In this document: positions 8,282 to 15,686 of the stretch, piece after piece
Numbering within the stretch: position 1 is the first letter of the stretch
How the letters are laid out: the number at the start of each line of letters is the position of its first letter
Assembly: GCA_937923575.1 (NCBI GenBank)
Contig: CALDUL010000036.1
Location: 1 to 49,211, forward strand
DNA length: 49,211 nt
Reading direction: 5' to 3'
Source: an uncultured Algimonas sp.
Lineage (GTDB): Bacteria > Pseudomonadota > Alphaproteobacteria > Caulobacterales > Maricaulaceae
Translations under genes and position numbers: made by a program
Notes under the pieces: generated by a model
Seen by the model: only the letters and a program-made list of their open reading frames with translations
What the model was told of the DNA's origin: nothing
Database searches by the model: none

Positions 8282-8854
8282 ACACAACAGCTCGGACTGG
8301 GGCGTAATCCGCTTGAGATAGCGGTCCTTCCAAACGACACTGCCGATGTTCTTGACGCGCCAGGTTTTCACAAAGGTCTGGTTGGTCAGCATGATCGTGC
8401 CGTCCGGTATGGTCACATCATCGATGAAAAGCGTCTTGTCGCCTTCGACCGCATTGCTGACGGACGCCTCAACTTCGGTGGTAGAAACGCTTGGCTGCAA
8501 GATTATCACGGCCCCGCCCAGCAGAACCCCGCCGATCAGAAAGGCCGCAACGGCGGTCACGCCAATTTTGAACGCCGCCGAGCTACCCTGTTGGAGCGCG
8601 CTGTCTGAGGTATCGACATCCGTTCCGCCGCGTTGGAGCGCTGCCGTTTGCGCGAAAAGGCGATCGAACTCGTCTTCGCTGACTTCCAGAGCCTCGGCCA
8701 TCCGAGCCTTGGTCTCCGCGCTGGGGGATTCTGTTCCCCGGATGATCCTGTAGAACTGGCTCTTGCTGACACCGCTTTCGAATATGATCAGCTTGGACTG
8801 AACGTTCCGACGAGACTTCGCGGCTCGCAGCGCATCTCCCAGGGTGTCGGACAT
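8075..8854 (-). CDS. XRE-type HTH, transmembrane and NBR1-Ig-like domain protein
   Basis: 259 residues in three parts. Residues 1-65 look like a helix-turn-helix of the XRE type (ESGVSKSQFYRIIRGTESPS, then KARMAEALEVSEDEFDRLF). Residues about 96-118 form one hydrophobic membrane span. Residues about 150-255 resemble the Ig-like domain of eukaryotic NBR1, known in bacteria as NBR1-Ig-like, with TFVKTWRVKNIGSVVWKD, APGETVDISVTF and the downstream SDWKTADHNGNLYFPE. The expected topology is a cytoplasmic DNA-binding domain and a periplasmic Ig domain, which suggests a one-component membrane sensor, but that role is inferred. No partner gene is evident. It lies between the AraC remnant and the ROK remnant. 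Confidence 0.75.
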   Translation of the reverse strand: MSDTLGDALRAAKSRRNVQSKLIIFESGVSKSQFYRIIRGTESPSAETKARMAEALEVSEDEFDRLFAQTAALQRGGTDVDTSDSALQQGSSAAFKIGVTAVAAFLIGGVLLGGAVIILQPSVSTTEVEASVSNAVEGDKTLFIDDVTIPDGTIMLTNQTFVKTWRVKNIGSVVWKDRYLKRITPQSELLCSSPAMVPIPETAPGETVDISVTFTTPHLPVTCRSDWKTADHNGNLYFPEMHGLYSIVKVVTDYPELPD

Positions 8855-8995
8855 GAAACAGCTGGATCCCTTGCGCCTGTTATGGATACCGAATGACGCA
8901 TATTCCTAGTGTCAGGGACATCGCAATACAATCCCTGGGACATTAATCCGGTTGAGGCCGCCACGAAGGAGGCACTATTGATCAAGGCTCCGACG

Positions 8996-9079
8996 CGGGG
9001 CGCACTTCTGCTGCGGGCTCTCATTTCTGCTGCGAGCTCTGGGGAACCCTCGAAATCATTTGTGGGAGATTTCGAGGGT
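8996..9079. repeat. Imperfect 19-bp tandem repeat and perfect 12-bp inverted repeat in a gene-poor gap
   Basis: ACTTCTGCTGCGGGCTCTC is followed directly by ATTTCTGCTGCGAGCTCTG (about 9004-9041). The inverted repeat is ACCCTCGAAATC (9046-9057) and GATTTCGAGGGT (9068-9079), with a 10-nt spacer. No T run follows on either strand, so it is a weak terminator candidate; the spacing also suits a paired protein-binding site. The wider gap 8855-9494 otherwise holds only the ROK fragment at 9162-9300. Confidence 0.6.
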
Positions 9080-9161
9080 ATTGGCACTACGGCTCGTAGA
9101 TGATCGTGGTGCGCGTCCGGTATCCGCCAGACCCTTCGGCGCAGCGCAACATCCCTTTCCG

Positions 9162-9300
9162 TCAGCCGACCAATAGCAGCGCAGCCCACAGACCCGCGTC
9201 GTCGCCCGATTCCGGAGTGACGCTCAGCCCGTCTGCCTCCAGATAGCCTGCCATTTGTGCGACGAAACGGCAGTGAATTGGCGGCAGGATTGGGAGCCCG
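9162..9300 (-). pseudogene. Remnant of a second ROK-family fructokinase (C-terminal 45 codons)
   Basis: On the minus strand this stretch reads GLPILPPIHCRFVAQMAGYL, then LSVTPESGDDAGL and LLLVG followed by TGA. It aligns with the last residues of the kinase at 528-1427 (RFVEQMAGYL, VTPKFGDDAGL, LLVR). I count 22 identities in 29 ungapped positions from RFV onward. No upstream kinase sequence is recognisable, so this is a fragment. DNA divergence between the two copies is substantial, so it is not a recent duplication. It has the same orientation as the intact kinase and lies at the opposite end of the sugar locus. Confidence 0.7.
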
Positions 9301-9494
9301 GATCGCGCCCGCTAACATCGAACCGGGCCACCCCGCGCGCTATCCATCCAGCCTATTGATAGATATCCCTCTTTACGCGCGGTCTGTATCGGTTAACGCT
9401 ATGAGCAGGCCGCGGGGGCGTGGCTGTCGGCAACCCTTTTCATGACGGCGAGGGTCAGCCAATAGGCCTTGCCTGCCGCCACTCTGGGACTCTC

Positions 9495-10313
9495 ATGACG
9501 ACTGCGACCACGACCGTTTTGCAACGACACGATGTCCGGACGACGGGAACAGGCCATCCTACGCTGGTGCTGATCCATGGCTATGGTTGCGACAAGACCA
9601 TGTGGGACAGCGTGATCCCGCTACTCAAAGATGATTTTCGTATCGTCACCTACGACCTGCTGGGCTGCGGCGCGTCGGATATCTCCCAATATGACAAGGT
9701 CCGCTACGGGACGCTGGACGGCCACGCCTCCGATCTGGTCGATGTGATAGACGCGCTAGAGCTGGAGCAGCCAATCCTGGTCGGACATTCGGTCAGCGCC
9801 ATGACCGCGACGCTCGCCGCCAACCGGCTGGGCGACCGGGTCGGGGCGGTCGTCATGGTCTGCCCATCGCCGAGCTTTATCAATCACGACGACTATGTCG
9901 GCGGGTTCGAGACGCAGGATATCGACGCCCTGCTGGAGACGCTGGACGCGAACTATCTCGGCTGGTCGAGCGAGATGGCCCCCGCCATCATGGGTACGCC
10001 GGATAAGCCGGAGCACTGCGAGCGGCTGACCAACAGCTTCTGCCAAGCCGATCCTGACATAGCGCGCCATTTCGCGCGCGTGACCTTCCGCGCCGATCAC
10101 CGCGCGGATGTGCAGGCGCTCACCCATGACGCGCTGGTCATGCAATGCCGCGACGACGTCATCGTGCCCGAAGCGGTCGGCCTATGGATGGAGCGCAATA
10201 TGCAGGCGGCAAAGCTGTTCACGCTCGACGCCACTGGCCACTGCCCGCACATCAGCTACCCGCGCGAAACATCTGACGCCATCCGGCAGTTCGCCAAAGG
10301 CCAGGCGGGCTAG
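9495..10313 (+). CDS. rsbQ: RsbQ/D14/KAI2-like alpha/beta hydrolase (signalling receptor type)
   Basis: 272 residues, single alpha/beta-hydrolase domain. The nucleophile elbow is GHSVSAM (Ser99), the acid is in QCRDD (Asp220 or 221), and His249 lies in TGHCPHIS. GHSVSA, MVCPSPSFIN, YVGGF, NYLGWSS and GHCPHIS are hallmarks of Bacillus RsbQ and the plant D14/KAI2 receptors rather than of general esterases. In Bacillus RsbQ feeds a PAS-domain phosphatase (RsbP); here a PAS-PAS-HWE kinase follows after 11 bp, so the protein probably supplies or senses a hydrophobic small ligand for that kinase. I chose ATG 9495 because homology begins there; the frame is open upstream to 9420. The natural ligand is unknown for this clade. 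Confidence 0.88.
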   Translation: MTTATTTVLQRHDVRTTGTGHPTLVLIHGYGCDKTMWDSVIPLLKDDFRIVTYDLLGCGASDISQYDKVRYGTLDGHASDLVDVIDALELEQPILVGHSVSAMTATLAANRLGDRVGAVVMVCPSPSFINHDDYVGGFETQDIDALLETLDANYLGWSSEMAPAIMGTPDKPEHCERLTNSFCQADPDIARHFARVTFRADHRADVQALTHDALVMQCRDDVIVPEAVGLWMERNMQAAKLFTLDATGHCPHISYPRETSDAIRQFAKGQAG

Positions 10314-10324
10314 GCGCGTCGCGC

Positions 10325-11635
10325 ATGCATGATCCTGACCTGATCCCGGCCGGCATTGTGCGCTGCTCGCCCGATGCGCGCATCGAGACGGTGAATGCGA
10401 CCATGTTGCGCTGGGCCGGGCGAGAGAGTGCAAAGGCGCTACTCGGTCGTCCGTTCTATTCGCTGCTGAGCCCGGCGGGCCGGATCTATTTCGAGACGCA
10501 CATCCGGCCGATGTTGCAGGTCGAAGGCCATGTTCAGGAAATCGCGCTGGAGCTGCTGACGCCGGGCGGGGAGCGCAAGCGCATCTATCTCAACGGACAG
10601 GCGGAGCGGGGGGATGCGGGAGAGATCAAGGCACTGCATCTGGCATGTTTCTCCGGCGGTCACCGGCAGAGCTATGAGCGCGAGCTGCTGCGCCAGCGCC
10701 GCGACGCGGAAGGCTATGTCGCGCTGGTCAAGAGCAGTGCGGACGCGATCATCAATACGGATGTGGATCACCGCATCGTCGGCTGGAACGCAGCCGCGCA
10801 GGCGCTGTTCGGTCACACGGAAGCGGACGTCAAAGGCCAGGACTGGCGCGACGTCCTGCTTGGCGGCGCGCGTGATCAGAGCGTCGATAGCGCCGCCCTG
10901 CGCGCGGAAGCCGAAGCGCGCCACGCCAGCGGCGAAGCGGTTGCCGTCGAATATCACAGCTCTCCGATCGTCGACAGTTCGGGCGATACGCTGGGCCTTG
11001 TCACGGTCGTGCGCGATATCCGTCAAAGACGTGCCGCCGAAGAAACCATCCGAGCGCTCAATCAGGAAGTCGTGCATCGCTCCAAGAACCAATTCGCCGT
11101 CATCCATGCCATCGCCCGCAGCACAGCGCGCCATTCCAAGCCGGAGGATTTCATCGAGGTCTTCGGCAACCGCCTGAATGCGCTGTCCCAGAATCTGAGC
11201 CTGCTGGAATCTCAGTCGTCATCCGCACTGGAACTCAGCGCCTTGATCGAGGCGCAGCTCGCCCATCTTGGCGAGGAACAACGCGCGCGGATTTCGCTGG
11301 ACGGCCCGCGTGTCACGCTGGTCGAACGTATCGCGCTCTATCTCGGTTTGGCGATATTCGAGCTCTCTACCAATGCGCTAAAATACGGTGCGCTCTCGCA
11401 GCACTCCGCAACGGATAGCCAGATCAAGATCAGCTGGTCATATGTCTACGGGCAGCTGTCGCTGCGCTGGACGGAAACCGGCGTCAGCGGCGTGCGCGCG
11501 CCAAGCCGCGCCGGGTTCGGCAGCCGTCTGACCGGCACGCTGTTGGAACGCAGCACGGGCGGCACGGTCGAGGTCGACTACCGGCCCGGCGGTCTGGTCT
11601 GGCATTATGAGCGCGCGATGGAGGAGAACGCCTAG
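10325..11635 (+). CDS. PAS-PAS-HWE/HisKA_2-type sensor histidine kinase paired with RsbQ
   Basis: 436 residues, no membrane segment, so cytoplasmic. PAS 1 (about 5-105) has the [10 protein letters not shown] segment and EIALELLTP, typical of PAS domains linked to RsbQ-like hydrolases. PAS 2 (about 130-235) contains [16 protein letters not shown]. The phosphoacceptor is His251 in [12 protein letters not shown], the N box is [14 protein letters not shown] (Asn350), and WTE in LRWTETG is the HWE-class signature, followed by GFGSRL. HWE kinases in alphaproteobacteria often feed the PhyR/NepR general stress response, an attractive parallel to RsbQP/sigma-B, but no response regulator is encoded here. 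It follows the hydrolase by 11 bp. The 3' end overlaps convergent argH by 4 bp. Confidence 0.9.
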   Translation: MHDPDLIPAGIVRCSPDARIETVNATMLRWAGRESAKALLGRPFYSLLSPAGRIYFETHIRPMLQVEGHVQEIALELLTPGGERKRIYLNGQAERGDAGEIKALHLACFSGGHRQSYERELLRQRRDAEGYVALVKSSADAIINTDVDHRIVGWNAAAQALFGHTEADVKGQDWRDVLLGGARDQSVDSAALRAEAEARHASGEAVAVEYHSSPIVDSSGDTLGLVTVVRDIRQRRAAEETIRALNQEVVHRSKNQFAVIHAIARSTARHSKPEDFIEVFGNRLNALSQNLSLLESQSSSALELSALIEAQLAHLGEEQRARISLDGPRVTLVERIALYLGLAIFELSTNALKYGALSQHSATDSQIKISWSYVYGQLSLRWTETGVSGVRAPSRAGFGSRLTGTLLERSTGGTVEVDYRPGGLVWHYERAMEENA

Positions 11636-13041
11636 GCGAGCGTGCCGCGCCAGCGCGCGACCTGTTCACGCACACGCTCCGGCGATGTGCCGCCATAGCT
11701 GGTGCGTGATGTCGCCGATGCCAGAGGGGTGAGCACGTCGAAGACGGCGTCGGTGATACCGGGCTCCACGCTTTGCATCTGGGCCAAAGACAGAGCATCC
11801 AGCGTGAGGCCTTCGGATTCGGCGAGCGCCACGATGCGGCCCGTCACGTGGTGGGCATCGCGGAACGGCATGTTCAGCCGCATGACGAGCCAGTCGGCGA
11901 GATCGGTCGCCGTCGAGAACGCTGCACCGGCAGCCTCCGCGAGGCGGCGCTCATTCGGGACCATATCGGCCACCATGCCCGCCATGGCTTGCAACGACAG
12001 ATCGAGCGCATCGAAGGCTTCGAACACAGGTTCCTTGTCCTCCTGCATGTCCTTTGAATAGGCGAGCGGCAGACCTTTCATGACGATGGTCAGCGCAGTC
12101 AGGCTGCCCATGATGCGGCCCACTTTCGCGCGGACCAGCTCGGCCGCGTCCGGATTGCGCTTTTGCGGCATGATGGAAGAGCCGGTTGTGAAGGCGTCCG
12201 AGAGCGCGACGAAGCGGAACTGGGCCGAGGTCCAGATGACGATCTCCTCGGACAGCCGCGACAGATGGGTGGCGCAGATCGTCGCCGCCGCCATCGCTTC
12301 GAGCGCGAAGTCGCGGGCCGAGACAGCGTCTAGCGAGTTGGCCATGGGACGGTCGAATCCGAGCGCCGTGGAGGTTGCGTCGCGGTCGATGGGATAGGGC
12401 GTACCCGCGAGGGCCGCCGCGCCGAGCGGGCTTTCGTTCATGCGCGCCCGGCAATCCGCAAAGCGCGACCGATCACGCGCGAACATCTCCAGATAGGCCA
12501 GCATGTGGTGGCCGAAGGTGACGGGCTGGGCGGACTGCAGATGGGTGAAGCCGGGCATGATGGTGTCGGCGTGGGCGTCCGCCTGATCGAGCAGCGCGCC
12601 CATCAGCCGCGCGAGCAGCGTGTCCATCCAGTCGAGCTGTTCACGCACCCAGAGACGGAAATCCGTGGCGACCTGATCATTGCGTGACCGGCCCGTGTGC
12701 AGCCGACCGCCCGCCTCGCCGATACGCTCTTTCAGCCGCGCCTCGACGTTCAGGTGGATATCTTCGAGCTCATCGGAAAAGTCGAACTCGCCCGCTTCGA
12801 TCTCCGCCAGGATCGCATCCAGGCCCGACAGGATCGCGTCGCGGTCATCCGTGGTGATGATCCCTTGCGCGGCGAGCATGGTCGCGTGGGCCTTGGAACC
12901 CGCGATATCCTGGTGCGCCAGTCGCTGGTCGAAGCCGACCGAGGCGTTGATCATGCGCATGATGTCGGACGGTTGTGCGCTGAAACGCCCGCCCCACATG
13001 CTCTGGCCTTTGGCGTCGGGCTTGCCTAACTGCTGGGTCAT
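11632..13041 (-). CDS. argH: Argininosuccinate lyase
   Basis: 469 residues from ATG 13041. It catalyses argininosuccinate to arginine plus fumarate, the last step of arginine biosynthesis. The fumarase/aspartase superfamily signature [12 protein letters not shown] is intact, as are [11 protein letters not shown] at the N terminus, [13 protein letters not shown] and the [14 protein letters not shown]-terminal region ([13 protein letters not shown] here). The open frame extends upstream to 13188, but those residues are antisense of tlpA and lack homology. The start codon lies on the same CATG tetramer as the divergent tlpA start, so each promoter must lie inside the other coding region unless tlpA starts at 13070. 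Confidence 0.96.
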   Translation of the reverse strand: MTQQLGKPDAKGQSMWGGRFSAQPSDIMRMINASVGFDQRLAHQDIAGSKAHATMLAAQGIITTDDRDAILSGLDAILAEIEAGEFDFSDELEDIHLNVEARLKERIGEAGGRLHTGRSRNDQVATDFRLWVREQLDWMDTLLARLMGALLDQADAHADTIMPGFTHLQSAQPVTFGHHMLAYLEMFARDRSRFADCRARMNESPLGAAALAGTPYPIDRDATSTALGFDRPMANSLDAVSARDFALEAMAAATICATHLSRLSEEIVIWTSAQFRFVALSDAFTTGSSIMPQKRNPDAAELVRAKVGRIMGSLTALTIVMKGLPLAYSKDMQEDKEPVFEAFDALDLSLQAMAGMVADMVPNERRLAEAAGAAFSTATDLADWLVMRLNMPFRDAHHVTGRIVALAESEGLTLDALSLAQMQSVEPGITDAVFDVLTPLASATSRTSYGGTSPERVREQVARWRGTLA

Positions 13042-13609
13042 GTTCAGTCTTTCAAATGCCATTCGGCTTATGATCTTGGGCGGGCTCCTAGCGGTGTTGA
13101 TCGTGGGCGTGAAGGCCTGCCAACCGCCGGAAGGGCCGCTGGAGCGTTTTGCCGTAGGTTCGTTAAAGAAACTCACAACGCTGGACACGCCGCCGGTGCA
13201 ACCGCTTTCGAGCTTTCAGACGCCGGACGGCGAGGTCAGCCTGGTGGACTACCGCGGCAAGATCGTGGTCCTGAACGTCTGGGCGACATGGTGCCCGCCC
13301 TGCGTGGCGGAAATGCCAAGCCTGGATGCGTTGCAGGGCCTGCGCGGCGGGGACGACTTTGCCGTTGTCCCGGTTAGCCTCGATCGCCGGTTGGAGGAAA
13401 TTCCGGAGTTCTACGAGCGGACGGGTGTGCAGAACCTGCCGATCATCTGGGACAAGACCTTCAGCACCAACTCCCGCCTGCGCCTGCCCGGACTGCCGAC
13501 GACTATCATCTATGACCGCGGCGGCCGAGAGATCGCGCGCCTGCCGGGCGAAGCGGATTGGGCCAGCGACGAGGCGCTCGCGCTGGTCGATCACCTGATC
13601 GCGCGGTGA
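13040..13609 (+). CDS. tlpA: TlpA-family thiol-disulfide oxidoreductase, membrane anchored
   Basis: 189 residues. An N-terminal membrane anchor ([16 protein letters not shown]) precedes a periplasmic thioredoxin fold with the active site WATWCPPC (Cys85, Cys88) and the cis-Pro region LPGLPTTII. TlpA proteins reduce or oxidise periplasmic thiols, often for cytochrome oxidase or cytochrome c maturation. The Cys27 context (VKAC) is a poor lipobox, so a plain membrane anchor is more likely. ATG 13040 shares CATG with argH; ATG 13070 (MILGG) is a good alternative since neither has a clear ribosome-binding site. Pairing of argH and a tlpA-like gene is common in alphaproteobacteria. Its stop overlaps the HNH gene start as GTGA. 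Confidence 0.9.
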   Translation: MFSLSNAIRLMILGGLLAVLIVGVKACQPPEGPLERFAVGSLKKLTTLDTPPVQPLSSFQTPDGEVSLVDYRGKIVVLNVWATWCPPCVAEMPSLDALQGLRGGDDFAVVPVSLDRRLEEIPEFYERTGVQNLPIIWDKTFSTNSRLRLPGLPTTIIYDRGGREIARLPGEADWASDEALALVDHLIAR

Positions 13610-13863
13610 GCGAGACTTGCGCTCTGTGTGGGCGGGAGCTCGGCCGCCGGGTGGAGCGCCATCACGTCGTGCCCAAGTCCAAGGGCGGGCGCGAGGTCGT
13701 GCCGGTGCATCCGATCTGCCACCGCAAGATCCACAAGGTCTTCAGCAATACGGAACTCGCCGCCTTTGCGAGCCTGGAGCCGATCAAGGACGTTCCGGAG
13801 ATGGCGCGCTTCATCCGCTGGCTCGCGCGCAAGCCGCCGGACTTTCATGCGCCGACGCGCTAG
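13606..13863 (+). CDS. Small HNH-endonuclease-like protein
   Basis: 85 residues from the GTG at 13606, which overlaps the tlpA stop (GTGA), so translation is probably coupled. It has a CALC zinc knuckle (Cys5, Cys8), the His pair in VERHHVVPKSKGG (His19-His20), and ICHRKIH (Cys38, His39, His43), an HNH/beta-beta-alpha-metal arrangement with structural Cys residues. The remaining 40 residues are helical with no known domain. Family members include nucleases and restriction-like proteins; its target and role next to tlpA are unknown. Its last codons and stop fall in the first unit of a 22-bp tandem repeat. Confidence 0.8.
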   Translation: MSETCALCGRELGRRVERHHVVPKSKGGREVVPVHPICHRKIHKVFSNTELAAFASLEPIKDVPEMARFIRWLARKPPDFHAPTR

Positions 13864-13911
13864 GGTGCGTGCGCCGACGCTCTAGGGGGCATGCGCCGAT
13901 GCGCTGGGGAA
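13846..13911. repeat. Three tandem copies of a 22-bp repeat
   Basis: The units are 13846-13867, 13868-13889 and 13890-13911, with consensus CATGCGCCGACGCGCTAGGG plus two variable bases. The first unit contains the end and TAG stop of the HNH gene; units 2 and 3 fill the gap to the convergent GF-repeat gene. Unit 3 has the most changes. It may be a replication-slippage product or a binding-site array. Confidence 0.75.
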
Positions 13912-13919
13912 AACTGGGC

Positions 13920-14570
13920 CTAGTAGTGCTTCTTCATCGGTGCGGCAGGCATGGGACGCGGTGCTGTGACGGGGCGGGACGTCACGCGGCGCGCGGGTGC
14001 GGCGATGGGCTGGGCGACACCGCGCACGGGCGCGAGCTGTCCGCGAGCTGGCGTGCCGATGGCGACCCGCTGACTGCGCAAACCGCCCCGAAAGCCACCT
14101 TGAAAACCACCTTGAAATCCGGGCGCGAAGCCGCGCTGAAATCCACCCTGAAACCCGGGCGCGAAGCCGCCCTGAAAGCCCGGAACGAAGCCGCCGCCAA
14201 AACCGCCAACGAAGCCGTTACTAAAGCCCGTATTGAATCCGGTCTGGCGCAGCGGGCTGTTAAGATCGCGGTAGAGATAGTCGGTCTGGTTCAGCCGGGC
14301 GTAATCCAGCGCGACGCGGTCGCGCGCGATACGGTCGCGAGCCTGTGCCTCGCGCTGTCGTTGAGCAAGTGTCGCGCGCTGGATGTCGAGCTTTGCCGCA
14401 TTCGTCGGGCTGATCGACGGCAAGTGCGGCTGTGAGCTGCGGAAGACCTGCACGCCCTGTTCGCAGGACACCGATGTGCTGCCCTGCTGCCACGGTCCGC
14501 AGCCGGCAAAAGCGGCAGTGGGAAGCGCGAAGGCTGTGGTGAGTGCGAGAGCGGCGGTGAGCTTTTTCAT
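13920..14570 (-). CDS. Exported GF-repeat (Gly-Phe-Gln rich) protein
   Basis: 216 residues. A signal peptide (MKKLTAALALTTAFALPTAAFA) is followed by a short domain with two Cys (GCGPWQ and VSCEQG), a charged Arg/Ala/Gln helical stretch (QRQREAQARDRIARDRVAL), then repeats of G-F-x-G-G-F and A-P-G-F-Q-G-G-F over about 50 residues. A Pro/Ala/Arg tail ends in KKHY. ATG 14570 follows AAGGAGA with a 9-nt spacer. The upstream in-frame GTG at 14591 would overlap that site. I do not recognise a family. The repeat composition suggests a surface, matrix or self-associating protein. It belongs compositionally with the other repeat-rich exported proteins at 30-35 kb. Confidence 0.75.
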   Translation of the reverse strand: MKKLTAALALTTAFALPTAAFAGCGPWQQGSTSVSCEQGVQVFRSSQPHLPSISPTNAAKLDIQRATLAQRQREAQARDRIARDRVALDYARLNQTDYLYRDLNSPLRQTGFNTGFSNGFVGGFGGGFVPGFQGGFAPGFQGGFQRGFAPGFQGGFQGGFRGGLRSQRVAIGTPARGQLAPVRGVAQPIAAPARRVTSRPVTAPRPMPAAPMKKHY

Positions 14571-14647
14571 GGCGAGATTTCTCCTTGGCACCGCTATCGC
14601 CGCGCGCGCCGTCGCTGCGCAAGCTGCTTCGCGCGTGAGGTGAATCC

Positions 14648-15649
14648 CTATTCGCCTGCTGGAAACGCCCCGCCGAGCGAACGCCAGGCCGCCGTGATGA
14701 TGGCGGGCCGGTCGATGAAGCTCTCGAGCGCGGCAAAATCGGCCAGCGGATCGGCGTCGATGATCGCCTGCAGGCTCTCGCCGCGGTCCTTGCGCACGCG
14801 CACGCGGTCAAGAACGGCCTGGAGCGTGTCGCGCGCCTCGGTCAGCCCGGTGACGTCCGTGATCGGCCCGTGACCCGGGATGATGACCGTGTCCGCATTG
14901 GCGATGCCGAGCGCGACGTCATGCGCGTCGATCATGCCCTGCATATTTCCGCCCGCATCGACGTCCACGAAAGGAAACATGTTCAGGAACAGATTGTCGC
15001 CCATGTGAATGACATTGGGCTCGACGAAATGGACCAGCGTATCGCCGTCCGTATGGCCGGACGGGGTGTGCAGCGCATGCGCCGTGACGCCGTTGAAATG
15101 CAGGCTGGTGCGATCGGAAAACGTCACGACGGGCCATTTTGCGCGGTCCTGCACCGCCTGCTCTCGACCGAACGCCTTGTTCATATAGCGCGTGCCCATG
15201 CGCGCGCGTACATTGTCATGCGCCATGACAAGCCCGCCCGCCGCCGCCATCTCGGCATTGGATCCGGAGTGGTCGCCGTGCAGGTGCGTGTTGATCACAA
15301 ACAGCAGGTCGGAGCTCGCACCATTGCCTGCGGTGATTTCACCGATGCGGTAGAGGATTTCCTCTGAGTTTGCCGCGAATTTGTCGTCGACCAGCACGAC
15401 ACCGTCCGGCCCGCTGCTCACGCCGATATTGCCGCCGGGACCGAAGATGACGTGAAGGTTTTCGCTGATCGCCTCGACGCGGAGCTTGGGCTCCTCGGGT
15501 AGCGCGCCCAGAGTGACAGTCTCGGACGCCGGGGCTTCCGGTGCAGTCGCTTGCGGCGCGGGGGCTGCGGGGGCGGGCTCGCTAATATCGGACGCCGTAC
15601 AGGCCCCGAGCAGGAGTGAGGCCGTCGCGATCATCATGGCTTTGGTCAT
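14648..15649 (-). CDS. Metallo-beta-lactamase-fold hydrolase, lipoprotein
   Basis: 333 residues. The lipobox LLGAC (Cys17) and a Pro/Ala-rich linker (residues 20-45) indicate a membrane-anchored periplasmic protein. The MBL core has THLHGDHSGS (His122, His124, Asp126, His127), HTPSGHTDGD with the third metal His, and IPGHGP. The dinuclear zinc site therefore looks complete. The fold resembles class B3-like and quinoprotein-relay hydrolases, but the substrate cannot be named from sequence. The start at 15649 has AGGAATATCCG upstream. It lies 37 bp downstream of the hydroxyacid dehydrogenase in the same direction and could be cotranscribed with it. Confidence 0.88.
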   Translation of the reverse strand: MTKAMMIATASLLLGACTASDISEPAPAAPAPQATAPEAPASETVTLGALPEEPKLRVEAISENLHVIFGPGGNIGVSSGPDGVVLVDDKFAANSEEILYRIGEITAGNGASSDLLFVINTHLHGDHSGSNAEMAAAGGLVMAHDNVRARMGTRYMNKAFGREQAVQDRAKWPVVTFSDRTSLHFNGVTAHALHTPSGHTDGDTLVHFVEPNVIHMGDNLFLNMFPFVDVDAGGNMQGMIDAHDVALGIANADTVIIPGHGPITDVTGLTEARDTLQAVLDRVRVRKDRGESLQAIIDADPLADFAALESFIDRPAIITAAWRSLGGAFPAGE

Positions 15650-15686
15650 CGGATATTCCTAACTGGCCTCTTTCGGCGGGCCTTAC

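Noticed and set aside
8788-9318. Long minus-strand open frame over the 8.9-9.3 kb gap
   Set aside because: It overlaps the ROK remnant and the repeats in another frame, has Arg/Ser-biased composition and no ribosome-binding site or family resemblance.
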